Shown here piece by piece: positions 8,947-16,298 of a stretch of 64,000 bases of DNA (position 1 is its first letter; each line of letters opens with the position of its first letter). This stretch comes from Rubrobacter_D sp963840835 (GTDB taxonomy: Bacteria; Actinomycetota; Rubrobacteria; Rubrobacterales; Rubrobacteraceae): positions 27,920-91,919 of the forward strand of contig CAWJAM010000015.1 of the NCBI GenBank assembly GCA_963840835.1, read 5' to 3'. Below the pieces are notes generated by a model that was given only the letters and a program-made list of their open reading frames with translations, did no database searches and was not told the origin of the DNA. A program made the translations under genes and the position numbers.

Positions 8947-9192
8947 CTACTGAGGCGGGCCGGTCAGGCCGCTTATGGCTATGGAGATCACGCTCAGGAC
9001 TACGGCGACGATGCCCAGAATCTGCCCGGCCCTGCTACCGCCCTGGCTGCCGCCCGGCAGACAGAAGTAGTAGCCAAGGCCGCCGAGGATGATGCCTGGG
9101 AACTCAATGGAGATGCCGTTGATCACGAGGAGGCCAATCGCCGCGCACAGGACGCCGAGCGCGCCTAGCGCTATACCGACCGTCGAACGCAA
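8947..9192 (-). CDS. Small membrane protein, unknown function
   Basis: 81 residues with two to three hydrophobic segments: GIALGALGVLCAAIGLLVI, FPGIILGGLGYYFCL and ILGIVAVVLSVISIAI, joined by a Gly/Ser-rich loop. The start is TTG at 9192, three bases after the stop of the Rad52-like gene, so it is co-transcribed. I recognise no family. Confidence 0.6.
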   Translation of the reverse strand: MRSTVGIALGALGVLCAAIGLLVINGISIEFPGIILGGLGYYFCLPGGSQGGSRAGQILGIVAVVLSVISIAISGLTGPPQ

Positions 9193-9195
9193 TCG

Positions 9196-9843
9196 TTACT
9201 CGCGTCCTTCTGGGGTCAGGCGGTCTATCCACTCGTCGGCCTCCGCGCGGGTCATGTCCGTGAGCGGTTTGCCGACCCGGGTCTCCAGGCGCTCGACGCC
9301 GTTCTCACCCCGCCACTCAACGGCCAGCGTCTTCAGGAGATCCACCTGGCTCTTGCGCGCCTTGCCACCCCGCTTCGCCGAGGAAGCGGGCTTCTCCGCC
9401 TGCCCATTAGGAGGCGCTTCCTGCTCCGTGGGAGCGGCCTGGGCAGCGTCTTGAGTAGAGTTCTGCCTACCCCCGCGGATGGGGGTAGGCCTGGCGCGCG
9501 AGGATTGGGCCGGTGGAGCGTCATCGCCGTCGGAGAGTTCTTCGAGGGCCGTTGCGCCGACGTTCACGGCGTCGCGCAGGGCGCGGGCTTTGGCCCTAGT
9601 CTCTGCCATCCGGATCAGGTGCGGCGCGATGTTGCGCCCCACGTTCTCGGGGCTCGCGTCCCCGAGACCAGAGAAACGTCGCTCGTCGTCCATCTCGGCC
9701 GTGGCCTTCACTATGGCGACGTTCCCGTTCGACTCGTCGGGGATCTGGATCAAATCCGTGTCTATTCCTTTTAGCCCCAGGCTGTGAGCCTCGTCGAGGA
9801 GGCCCTGGAACAGGACGTACTGCTTTCCCTGCCTGGTAATCAT
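9196..9843 (-). CDS. Rad52/DdrA-like putative single-strand annealing protein
   Basis: About 215 residues. The N-terminal half begins MITRQGKQYVLFQGLLDEAH and contains IVKATAEM and PHLIRMAETRAKARALRDAV, a pattern resembling phage Rad52-superfamily annealing proteins and DdrA (the ETRAxARALR helix). The second half is a Pro/Ala/Gln-rich linker, then a helical tail KSQVDLLKTLAVEW. I start at the ATG at 9843, because the upstream part of the frame lies inside the DnaC-like gene. It is 11 bases downstream of the helicase-loader gene. The family call is by pattern only and should be tested by structure prediction. Confidence 0.55.
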   Translation of the reverse strand: MITRQGKQYVLFQGLLDEAHSLGLKGIDTDLIQIPDESNGNVAIVKATAEMDDERRFSGLGDASPENVGRNIAPHLIRMAETRAKARALRDAVNVGATALEELSDGDDAPPAQSSRARPTPIRGGRQNSTQDAAQAAPTEQEAPPNGQAEKPASSAKRGGKARKSQVDLLKTLAVEWRGENGVERLETRVGKPLTDMTRAEADEWIDRLTPEGRE

Positions 9844-9854
9844 GAACTCTTCTC

Positions 9855-10673
9855 TCACAGGCCGCGCCTCACTTCGGCCTCGCGGTAGTCTTCGCCTTCG
9901 AGGGAGATCCAATCGCACATCGCGATGATCCTGCTCGCCGTTCTCTCCCCGAGCTGGGCGGCGAGGTCCCTTGGCCCTATATTAGAGGTGAAGATGGTGG
10001 GCAACTCCTCCCTGTAGCGGTGGTTGACGATGACGAAGATTCGCTCGCGCACCCAGTCGTTGGCCCTCTCGGCGCCGAGGTCGTCGAGCAGGAGGAGCTC
10101 AGCATTCTTTACGGAGTCCATCCACTGGTCGATGTCCCTGCCAGGGGCATTGTAGGTTCCCCTCATGTTGTCCAGGAGCTCGGGCACCGTGACGAAGAGC
10201 GCGGGCACCCGCTTTTTGGTGATGATCTCGTTCATGACGGCCACGGCGAGGTGGGTTTTCCCAACTCCTACCGGTCCGCAGAAGTAGAGACCACGGCCCT
10301 CTTCCTGGTTACTTTTCCAGTCCATTATGTAGTCCATGACCTTGGCGAAGGCCTTCTGGGAGTTCTTGCTGAGCCCTGGATCGAAGTTGTCGAGCGCGTA
10401 GCCCTTCATGCGCTTGGACAGACCGCTACGCTCCCTGAGGGCCGTGACCCTGGCGTTGCGGCGCATCAGCTCCCACTCGCGCTGCTCGTTCTTTTTCTCG
10501 CACTCAGGCGTGCACGGGTGGTAGTACCACTCCCCTGGCCTGCCGTACTTCTTCTGCAGCGCCGGCGGGAACTCGTCCCACTCGGCCTGGAGCTCGCGCC
10601 CGCAGTGGGGGCAGACCCGGTCGTCGAGCCTCAGTACCTCGGCCCTACTCCGTTTCCCCGAAGAGCCACTCAT
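9855..10673 (-). CDS. DnaC/DnaI-type helicase-loader ATPase
   Basis: About 272 residues. It has an N-terminal zinc site (CPHCGR then HPCTPECEKK), a linker ending in YALDNFDP, and an AAA+ domain with Walker A GPVGVGKTH, Walker B LLLLDDLGAE and sensor TSNIGPRDL. This is the arrangement of helicase loaders (DnaC/DnaI) and of some IstB proteins; no transposase gene is present, so the loader reading is preferred. The ATG at 10673 has GGGAGG just upstream and overlaps the end of the DnaD-like gene by 29 bases. It probably works with the flanking DnaD-like and Rad52-like proteins. Confidence 0.82.
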   Translation of the reverse strand: MSGSSGKRSRAEVLRLDDRVCPHCGRELQAEWDEFPPALQKKYGRPGEWYYHPCTPECEKKNEQREWELMRRNARVTALRERSGLSKRMKGYALDNFDPGLSKNSQKAFAKVMDYIMDWKSNQEEGRGLYFCGPVGVGKTHLAVAVMNEIITKKRVPALFVTVPELLDNMRGTYNAPGRDIDQWMDSVKNAELLLLDDLGAERANDWVRERIFVIVNHRYREELPTIFTSNIGPRDLAAQLGERTASRIIAMCDWISLEGEDYREAEVRRGL

Positions 10674-11397
10674 AGCCCTCCCGGCGTCTGGCAGCAGATT
10701 GTCGATCCGGTCCACCACTCACCCCCTCTCGTACTTTCAATGCCCCGCCCCTGACGGCCCCGCTCTGCTCGACGAGCCTGAGCTTGCGGTCCTGCTCGAA
10801 GCGCTCCACGTCTCCCAAGGTCTTGACGCCCCGCTCGACCCACCGCTCCAGGATGCTCCTTACATAGCCGACCCTGCGCGCGTCGCGCTCACTGGCTATC
10901 TTCAACGCCTCCCTCACCGCATCAGGCGCCAGCCCGTCCCGCTCGCAGTAGCCGTTCAAAAACTCAAGGATGTGCGGCGCGGGCAAAGACCCCATGAACC
11001 GAAAGTAATCGTCAGCCGAAACGCCCTCCGGCTCGGCCCTTATGACCTCGACGTCGCGGGCGGGAAGCTGGTTCGCCTCTGCCTCCGGAGCGTCAAATGA
11101 TCGCCGCTTCGCCGAAGGCGGGTGCTCGGCGACCTCCAGCCAGCCGTCCCTACGGATGACGAAGCCGGCCTCGACGAGCGTTTCGAGAGCTTCCCCAACG
11201 CCTGAGGGCGTCGAGCGCAGCAGCTCCGCGAGCTCCTCGACCTCCACGTCGTCGTCCCCGAGGTCGGGGAGGATGCGGAGCAGCTCGTAGAGGGCGACGG
11301 CCTCGGCCCCGAGGTGCGGCATCCAGCGGACGTACAGACGGGCGCGGCCTCCCCGCGCCCTCTTCTCCCCAGGAGGTGTTAGCCTGACTCTCTCCAT
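10645..11397 (-). CDS. DnaD-domain primosome protein
   Basis: 250 residues. The N-terminal half is a winged-helix domain (YVRWMPHLGAEAVALYELL to VIRRDGWLEV). The second half has the DnaD/DnaB_2 domain pattern: ILEFLNGYCERDGLAPDAV, VGYVRSILERWVERGV, KTLGDVERFEQDR. In Firmicutes such proteins recruit the replicative helicase with DnaI. It is the first gene of the minus-strand operon, directly followed by the helicase-loader gene. The ATG at 11397 is preceded by TAGG. The domain is uncommon in Actinobacteria outside deep lineages. Confidence 0.78.
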   Translation of the reverse strand: MERVRLTPPGEKRARGGRARLYVRWMPHLGAEAVALYELLRILPDLGDDDVEVEELAELLRSTPSGVGEALETLVEAGFVIRRDGWLEVAEHPPSAKRRSFDAPEAEANQLPARDVEVIRAEPEGVSADDYFRFMGSLPAPHILEFLNGYCERDGLAPDAVREALKIASERDARRVGYVRSILERWVERGVKTLGDVERFEQDRKLRLVEQSGAVRGGALKVREGVSGGPDRQSAARRREGYEWLFGETE

Positions 11398-11440
11398 CCT
11401 ACCGGCCAGTATACCGGCCGGGGGCCCGGCTCTCTAGGGC

Positions 11441-11505
11441 AGCATTTCAGCTTCGCGTGTGCGGGGCTTGGCTGACTGGCTGACGAGCTGAAGTGCTGAC
11501 TAGCT
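11441..11505. repeat. TCAGC 8-base-unit array forming a hairpin
   Basis: A short left arm (GCATTTCAGC), a GC-rich centre, and a longer right arm of GCTGACTG / GCTGACGA / GCTGAAGT / GCTGACTA units. It overlaps the stop codon of the small broken membrane-protein gene. Confidence 0.6.
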
Positions 11506-11779
11506 TATGAGGCCCTGGCTCGTGGCGAGGCCGAAGAGTATGGCGGCGGCGCAGAGGATGACGGTCGCCGTCGCGAGCTTTCTGGAGTCAAGGAAGTAGC
11601 CAAGGATACAGAAGCCGATGCCAAGGGAGCCGGCGGTGGTGTTGGCGCCAGCGCCGAGTAGCGCGGCGAAGACCTGGCCTGATTCCCAGAAGTAGTCCGA
11701 CGACGCAGGAGATCCTGCCGCCTAGAAGCTTCGCCTGCTGCTTCTTGTCCTGTACCTCGTGGTCTTCCGACACGCCCAC
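11500..11779 (-). pseudogene. Small membrane protein, frameshifted
   Basis: The minus strand starts MGVSEDHEVQDKKQQAKLL and then loses the frame near 11715. A second frame gives DYFWESGQVFAALLGAGANT, then GSLGIGFCILGYFLDSRKLA and TVILCAAAILFGLATSQGLI with a stop at 11500. Two membrane segments are clear. One base change near the CTAGGC would join them into about 90 residues. The family is unknown. The product resembles the small membrane protein at 8947 in size only. Confidence 0.5.
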
Positions 11780-11822
11780 CTCCTTCTGTCTCTGAGTAAG
11801 CTCCTGTCTGCCGGGGGCCTAG

Positions 11823-11828
11823 TATAAT
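11823..11828 (+). promoter_or_regulatory. TATAAT -10 element, predicted leaderless start
   Basis: A perfect TATAAT ends nine bases before the GTG start at 11838, so transcription would begin at or within a few bases of the start codon. There is no ribosome-binding site. The same geometry occurs at pknB (32099). Confidence 0.6.
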
Positions 11829-11837
11829 GCCCGTTCT

Positions 11838-13253
11838 GTGAGGTTCGAGCGCGCACTCCCCGGCACAAACGAGGTTTTTTTCCCGGACGGGACGCCGCGA
11901 CCGGTCTACGAGACGGTCTTCGACGAGCTCTGGCGCACGGGACCGGAGCGGTGGGAGGAGAAGCTTCGCCGGGCGCACGGACTCTTGCTCGACGAGCAGC
12001 ACGCGTTCGGCATTATGGAGGGCGACAAGACCCATCCTACGGATTGGATCCCCCGCATCGTCCCCGCCTCCGACTGGGGACGCCTCGAAGCCGGCCTGAC
12101 CCAGCGCCTGCGCGCTATAAACGTGTTCCTGAGGCGCCTGGAAGCGGGCAAAGAAGAGGTCGTCCCGAGGGAGATCGTCGAGAGCAGCATCCTCTATGAC
12201 ACGAGTTGGAAGGACCGTTTCGGTCCCGTGCCCGTGCGCCAGATAGCCTTCGACGTCGTCGCCGTGGAGGGCCGGGGATCCGGCCAGACCGGAGGCTGGG
12301 AGTACCTCGTCATCGAGGAGAACGCCAAGATGCCGGTCGGGCTCGCCGCGATGACCCGCAGGCGAAGGATGAGCGGGGAAATCTTCTTCCCTGAAGCCCT
12401 GAGGAAACTACCCGTCTCCCCCTTAGAAGGCTGGCTCGGACGCCTCGGCGACGCCCTGCGGGCCGCTTCCCCCAAAGGAGCGGAGGCGACGCTCGCCGTC
12501 GTCTCCAGCGGGCCCTCCGACCAGTTCTACCTCGACCACCACATCTACGCCGAGGAGATGGACGCCATCCTCGCCGAGACGAAAGAGTTGCAGGTAGATG
12601 GGGATGGGTATCTGGTCCATCGCCCAACCGGGCGCGGGATAGACGTGATCTACGAGCGCGTCGACGAGGACAGGCTCTACACCGAGGTTCCTGGCCTTCT
12701 CGAGTCCCACGTCGAGGGGAAGGTACACGTGCTCTTCGCCCCGAACTCGGAGATAATAGACGACAAGGGCGTCGGCGCCTTCGTCCCCGAGATGGTGCGC
12801 CGCTACCTCGGGGAGGAACCCCTTATACAGAACGCCAGGACCTGGTCGCTCGCGGTGGAGGAGGACAGGCGCTACGTAATGGACCACTTCGAGGAGCTGG
12901 TCGTCAAGAGCCGGGGCGGCTACGGGGGCAAGGAGGTCATGATCGGACCGGAGGAGTCGAGAGAGTCGGTCGAGAGGTTCCGCGAGATGGTGGAGGAGAA
13001 CCCGGTCGAGTACGTGGCCCAGGAGACGATAGACTTCTCGACCCACGTCCTCTGCGAGACCGATGAAGACGACTTCCTCCTTCGCGACTCCTACGCTGAC
13101 TACAGGGTGCTCGTCCTCTCCCCCGACCCGGAGGACCCCGAGGTCGTCGAGGCTGTGCCCGGGTCTCTCAGCAGGGTCGCAGCCCCTGGCAAGCACATCG
13201 TCAACATCTCGAGTGGAGGCAAGATGAAAGACACCTGGGTGCTCGAACCATGA
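11838..13253 (+). CDS. Circularly permuted ATP-grasp type 2 protein
   Basis: 471 residues of the CP_ATPgrasp (DUF404/DUF407) family. Recognisable pieces are NEVFFPDGTPRPVY, WEYLVIEENAKMPVG, GIDVIYERVDED and LVVKSRGGYGGKEV, ending with VAAPGKHIVNISSGG. Members ligate carboxylates to amines, often to make small peptides or protein modifications, but the substrate here is unknown. The start is GTG, with a -10 box directly upstream. The stop overlaps the ATG of the next membrane protein as ATGA, so the pair is coupled. Confidence 0.85.
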   Translation: MRFERALPGTNEVFFPDGTPRPVYETVFDELWRTGPERWEEKLRRAHGLLLDEQHAFGIMEGDKTHPTDWIPRIVPASDWGRLEAGLTQRLRAINVFLRRLEAGKEEVVPREIVESSILYDTSWKDRFGPVPVRQIAFDVVAVEGRGSGQTGGWEYLVIEENAKMPVGLAAMTRRRRMSGEIFFPEALRKLPVSPLEGWLGRLGDALRAASPKGAEATLAVVSSGPSDQFYLDHHIYAEEMDAILAETKELQVDGDGYLVHRPTGRGIDVIYERVDEDRLYTEVPGLLESHVEGKVHVLFAPNSEIIDDKGVGAFVPEMVRRYLGEEPLIQNARTWSLAVEEDRRYVMDHFEELVVKSRGGYGGKEVMIGPEESRESVERFREMVEENPVEYVAQETIDFSTHVLCETDEDDFLLRDSYADYRVLVLSPDPEDPEVVEAVPGSLSRVAAPGKHIVNISSGGKMKDTWVLEP

Positions 13254-14236
13254 ACTATGGGGACCTCATAGGAGACGCGTTCAGGATCACACTCCGCAAC
13301 CGCTACCTCTGGGTCTTCGGCTTCTTCGTAGGCGGCACGGGGTCGAACTTCTTCGGCAACGTCCCTACGAGTGCCGGCAACTTCAACCCCAACGACTTCC
13401 AACAATCGGGCTCGGATCTCTCGGCCCAGGTCGGGCAGGGGGTATTCTCCAACGCTGTACTGGTCGTTGGCATCGTCCTGGTCGTGCTCCTGATCGCGTT
13501 GTTCTTCATCTTCATGGCGATAGTCTCCCAGGGGGCACTGGCTGATAGCGTCGCGGCCATAGACAGGGGCGAGGGACGCCGGTTCGGGTCGGCCTTCGGT
13601 ACGGGGATGGCCAACTTCTGGCGCGTGCTCGGCTACTACATCGTGTTCATTTTGGTCGCGCTCGGGCTGCTCGTTGCGATCGGTCTTCCGGTGGCGCTCC
13701 TTATAGGGGGCACCTTCGCGGCCACAGAGTCGGCGGGCGCGCGGGTCTCCGTCGCCGTGGTGGTCGGGCTTCTGGCCATCCTCTCGCTCATCGTAGTCTT
13801 CGTACCCCTTTACATAATCGGGCAGTACGCCCTGCGGGACATAGTGGTTCGCCGCGGGCGCGTCCTTGGCTCCGTTGGTAGCGGCTACGGCCTCTTTCGG
13901 CGCAACATCGGCAGTAGTTTGCTGCTCTGGCTCATACAGATCGGGCTCTCTATCGGGATCGGGATCGCCTTCATCCTGGTAGCCCTGATCGTCGGCCTCG
14001 TCCTGGCTATCCCGGCGATCGCGCTGTACTTCGCCGGATACACCACGGGTGCCTGGATCGCTGTCGTGCCTGCTGGCCTGATCTGGTTCGTACTGTTTCT
14101 CGTGGCCGCCGGGGCCATAGGCACCTTCTCGCACGCCTACTGGACGCTCGCCTACCTGCGACTCACGGCCCCGCCGGCGGCGACGACCACGGCAACGCCC
14201 ACGACACCCCCAGGCCCGTTCCCCACCACGGGGTAA
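13250..14236 (+). CDS. Polytopic membrane protein, unknown function
   Basis: 328 residues. It starts MNYGDLIGDAFRITLRNRYLW and has about six long hydrophobic segments, with a cytoplasmic-looking stretch (DSVAAIDRGEGRRFGSAFG) between the first pairs. The C-terminus is Ala/Thr/Pro-rich. It resembles glycerophosphoryl-diester-like or YciC-like membrane families loosely, not enough to name. The ATG overlaps the stop of the ATP-grasp gene, so a shared function (for example export or membrane modification of its product) is possible but unproven. Confidence 0.7.
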   Translation: MNYGDLIGDAFRITLRNRYLWVFGFFVGGTGSNFFGNVPTSAGNFNPNDFQQSGSDLSAQVGQGVFSNAVLVVGIVLVVLLIALFFIFMAIVSQGALADSVAAIDRGEGRRFGSAFGTGMANFWRVLGYYIVFILVALGLLVAIGLPVALLIGGTFAATESAGARVSVAVVVGLLAILSLIVVFVPLYIIGQYALRDIVVRRGRVLGSVGSGYGLFRRNIGSSLLLWLIQIGLSIGIGIAFILVALIVGLVLAIPAIALYFAGYTTGAWIAVVPAGLIWFVLFLVAAGAIGTFSHAYWTLAYLRLTAPPAATTTATPTTPPGPFPTTG

Positions 14237-14271
14237 GCTGGACAGGCATACGAAGAGAAAGGTTGAAGGGT

Positions 14272-15018
14272 ATGGCAAAGCTCGACGGTAAGGTCGCAGT
14301 GGTCACCGGTGCTTCGAGTGGTATCGGCGAGGCGTCGGCAGAGGCGCTGGCGGCGCAGGGGGCGGCGGTGGTCGTCGCGGCAAGGAGGGAGGACAGGCTC
14401 ACGGACCTCGTGGGGCGTATCAGGGGCGGCGGGGGACGCGTGCTCGCGGCCGTCTGCGACGTCACGGACGAGAGCCAGGCACACGGCCTTATCCGCAAGG
14501 CCGAAGAGGAGTTCGGCAGCGTGGACATCCTGGTCAACAACGCCGGCGTGATGCTCCTCTCGAACGTCGGTAAGGGCCTCTCCGAAGAGTGGCGCCAGAT
14601 GTTCGACGTCAACGTGCTTGGCCTCCTCTACGCCACCGACGCCGCCATCCAGGTGATGAAGCGCCAGGGCGGCGGGCACCTGGTCAACATCAGCAGCGTC
14701 GCAGGAAGAAAGGTCACCCGCGACTCGAGCGGGGTCTACGCCGGGTCCAAGTTCGCCGTAGGCGCCATCTCGGAGGGCCTGCGGCAGGAGCTCCTGCAAG
14801 ACAACATAAGGGTCACCATCATCGAGCCGGGTGCCGTCGAGACAGAACTGACGACCCACATCACCGACGAAGACGCCAAAGAGAGCCTCGGCGGACTCCT
14901 CGATCTGGAGATCTTGCAGGCAGAAGACATCGCCAGCGCCGTCACCTACGCCGTCACCCAGCCCGCTCGCGTGAGCGTAAACGAGATCCTGATCCGACCC
15001 ACCCAACAGCCCGTGTAG
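14272..15018 (+). CDS. SDR-family oxidoreductase
   Basis: About 248 residues. The classical SDR motifs are TGASSGIG, NNAGVM, the catalytic Ser in NISSVAGRK and YAGSK (Tyr/Lys). The C-terminus ends SVNEILIRPTQQPV, typical of the YdfG/serine-dehydrogenase-like group. The ATG at 14272 has GAAGG upstream; a TTG nine bases earlier is possible. Substrate unknown. The stop codon is the first base of a 340-base hairpin-array repeat. Confidence 0.82.
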   Translation: MAKLDGKVAVVTGASSGIGEASAEALAAQGAAVVVAARREDRLTDLVGRIRGGGGRVLAAVCDVTDESQAHGLIRKAEEEFGSVDILVNNAGVMLLSNVGKGLSEEWRQMFDVNVLGLLYATDAAIQVMKRQGGGHLVNISSVAGRKVTRDSSGVYAGSKFAVGAISEGLRQELLQDNIRVTIIEPGAVETELTTHITDEDAKESLGGLLDLEILQAEDIASAVTYAVTQPARVSVNEILIRPTQQPV

Positions 15019-15357
15019 CATGCTTCGGCCTGCGGCCTACGCTTGTCAGCACGGCGCTTCGCGCCTTGTCAGCACGCTCGGGCTAGCGCCCTCGCTTGTC
15101 AGCACGGCGCCTCCGGCTTCGCCTTCGGCGCCTTGTCAGCTAGTCGTCTTGGGGCGCGGCCTTGAGCGTAGAACCCTACCGCCGTGGGCGGCGGTTCGTT
15201 GCACGCCGCAGAGCGGGGCCTGAACGGCAAGAAAGCTGAAAGCGAGGACCGAAGGTCCGAAGCGTTGCTGACAAGCGAGGGCGCTAGCCCGAGCGTGCTG
15301 ACGAGCGAAGCCCGCTAGGGCTGAGCGTGCTGACGAGCCTGCGTAGCAGGCGTGCTG
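15018..15357. repeat. Full hairpin-array element (two arms plus core, reverse orientation)
   Basis: The left arm has five linkers of the TTGTCAGCACG type separated by small palindromes (GGCGCTTCGCGCC and others). The core of about 110 bases (15132-15243) runs from CTTGTCAGC to GCTGAAAGC. The right arm repeats the linkers as GTGCTGACAAG/GTGCTGACGAG. The last 45 bases lie inside the 3' end of the DUF1385 gene. Confidence 0.8.
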
Positions 15358-16136
15358 ACGAGGGCTTCTTCGGCCGAAAGTAGATTGTTCAGGGACACTA
15401 CTGCGACTTCGAGTTGGGGGCGGCGTGGCTCTGTCGTGGTGAGGTATCTCTGCAGGAGGTTGCCCACGGCTATCGAGGGGCGGGTCTGGCCGAAGACGAA
15501 CCAGGCTTCGGTGATCAGGATGAACTGCACGATGGCGTAGCCCCACCACGCTATCAGCGGGTCGAGGAGGGCGGCGAGGATTATGTAGAGCAGGATGTTG
15601 GTTCCGCAGCGGGGGTGGACGCGACTGGCACCTTTTGCGTTCTGGAGCGTGACTTCGCCGTATTTTTCGTAGGCGGCGACGGCTTTGTGCTCGGCCCCGT
15701 GGTAGCGGCCGATGGGGGTGAACTTCATGGCCGCGAAGAAGAGGATCAAGATCGGCAGGATAGGGAACTCGGCGAAGAAGGCGAAGACGCCGCCGAGGGG
15801 TCCCGCCCCGCTGCCGAACTGCATCAGGCGCACGAACAGCCACAGGACGGCCATCGTGGCCGCGAAGAAGAGCAGGCTCCAGGCTGACCCGAAAAGCTGG
15901 GCGAAGACCCTCCCCCAGAGAAAGAAGGAACGCACTACAGGCCAGCGCGAGACGCGCAGCACGGTGGGGTTCGTGGGCTGGCGCAGGGGAGTAGGCTCGA
16001 CCTTGACGTGGATCTCGCCCTTCCTACGGTAGGCGACGCTCATGTAGTTGGGGCCGAAGAGGTCGAGCCCGTCCCAGCGGGCCATCCCGCCGAAGGTCAG
16101 GCGTCCGTTCTTCTCCCTCGCGTCGTCTTTCGCCAC
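15315..16136 (-). CDS. DUF1385 membrane protein
   Basis: About 273 residues. It opens VAKDDAREKNGRLTFGGMARW, has about four membrane segments and the family signature RYHGAEHKAVAAYE, then HPRCGTNILLYIILA. The conserved His/Glu/Cys pattern suggests metal binding; the function of the family is not known. I start at the GTG at 16136, with AGGGAG five bases upstream. The last dozen or so residues (VSTPATQARQHAQP) are encoded inside the hairpin-array repeat, so the element has supplied the stop codon. Confidence 0.8.
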   Translation of the reverse strand: MAKDDAREKNGRLTFGGMARWDGLDLFGPNYMSVAYRRKGEIHVKVEPTPLRQPTNPTVLRVSRWPVVRSFFLWGRVFAQLFGSAWSLLFFAATMAVLWLFVRLMQFGSGAGPLGGVFAFFAEFPILPILILFFAAMKFTPIGRYHGAEHKAVAAYEKYGEVTLQNAKGASRVHPRCGTNILLYIILAALLDPLIAWWGYAIVQFILITEAWFVFGQTRPSIAVGNLLQRYLTTTEPRRPQLEVAVVSLNNLLSAEEALVSTPATQARQHAQP

Positions 16137-16152
16137 GGTTCTCCCTCTTACA

Positions 16153-16186
16153 GCGGGATGGTGAAGGGTCCCCTTCACCATCCCGC
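16153..16186. repeat. 34-base palindrome upstream of the DUF1385 gene
   Basis: Arms GCGGGATGGTGAAGGG and CCCTTCACCATCCCGC with a two-base centre. It lies 16 bases upstream of the DUF1385 start, on its 5' side, beside a TCAGC array. Confidence 0.6.
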
Positions 16187-16189
16187 GCC

Positions 16190-16297
16190 GGTCAGCTAGT
16201 CAGCTTATCAGCTAGTCAGCTTTTTGTGTGCTGAAGTGCTGACCGGCTGAAATGCTGAAATGCGCGATTTGCAGAGGTCAATACCTCTGCAAATCGC
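16190..16297. repeat. TCAGC array hairpin plus 34-base palindrome
   Basis: 16190-16263 holds TCAGCTAG/TCAGCTTA units, a centre TTTTTGTGTG, then GCTGAAGT/GCTGACCG/GCTGAAAT units, which can pair into one long hairpin. 16264-16297 is a palindrome with arms GCGATTTGCAGAGGT and ACCTCTGCAAATCGC and a four-base loop. The palindrome ends one base from the accC stop codon. Confidence 0.7.
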
Positions 16298-16298
16298 T

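Noticed and set aside
9855..10673. IstB transposition helper (IS21 type)
   Set aside because: No IstA transposase or terminal repeats are nearby, and the partner genes are DnaD-like and Rad52-like, so a helicase loader fits better.
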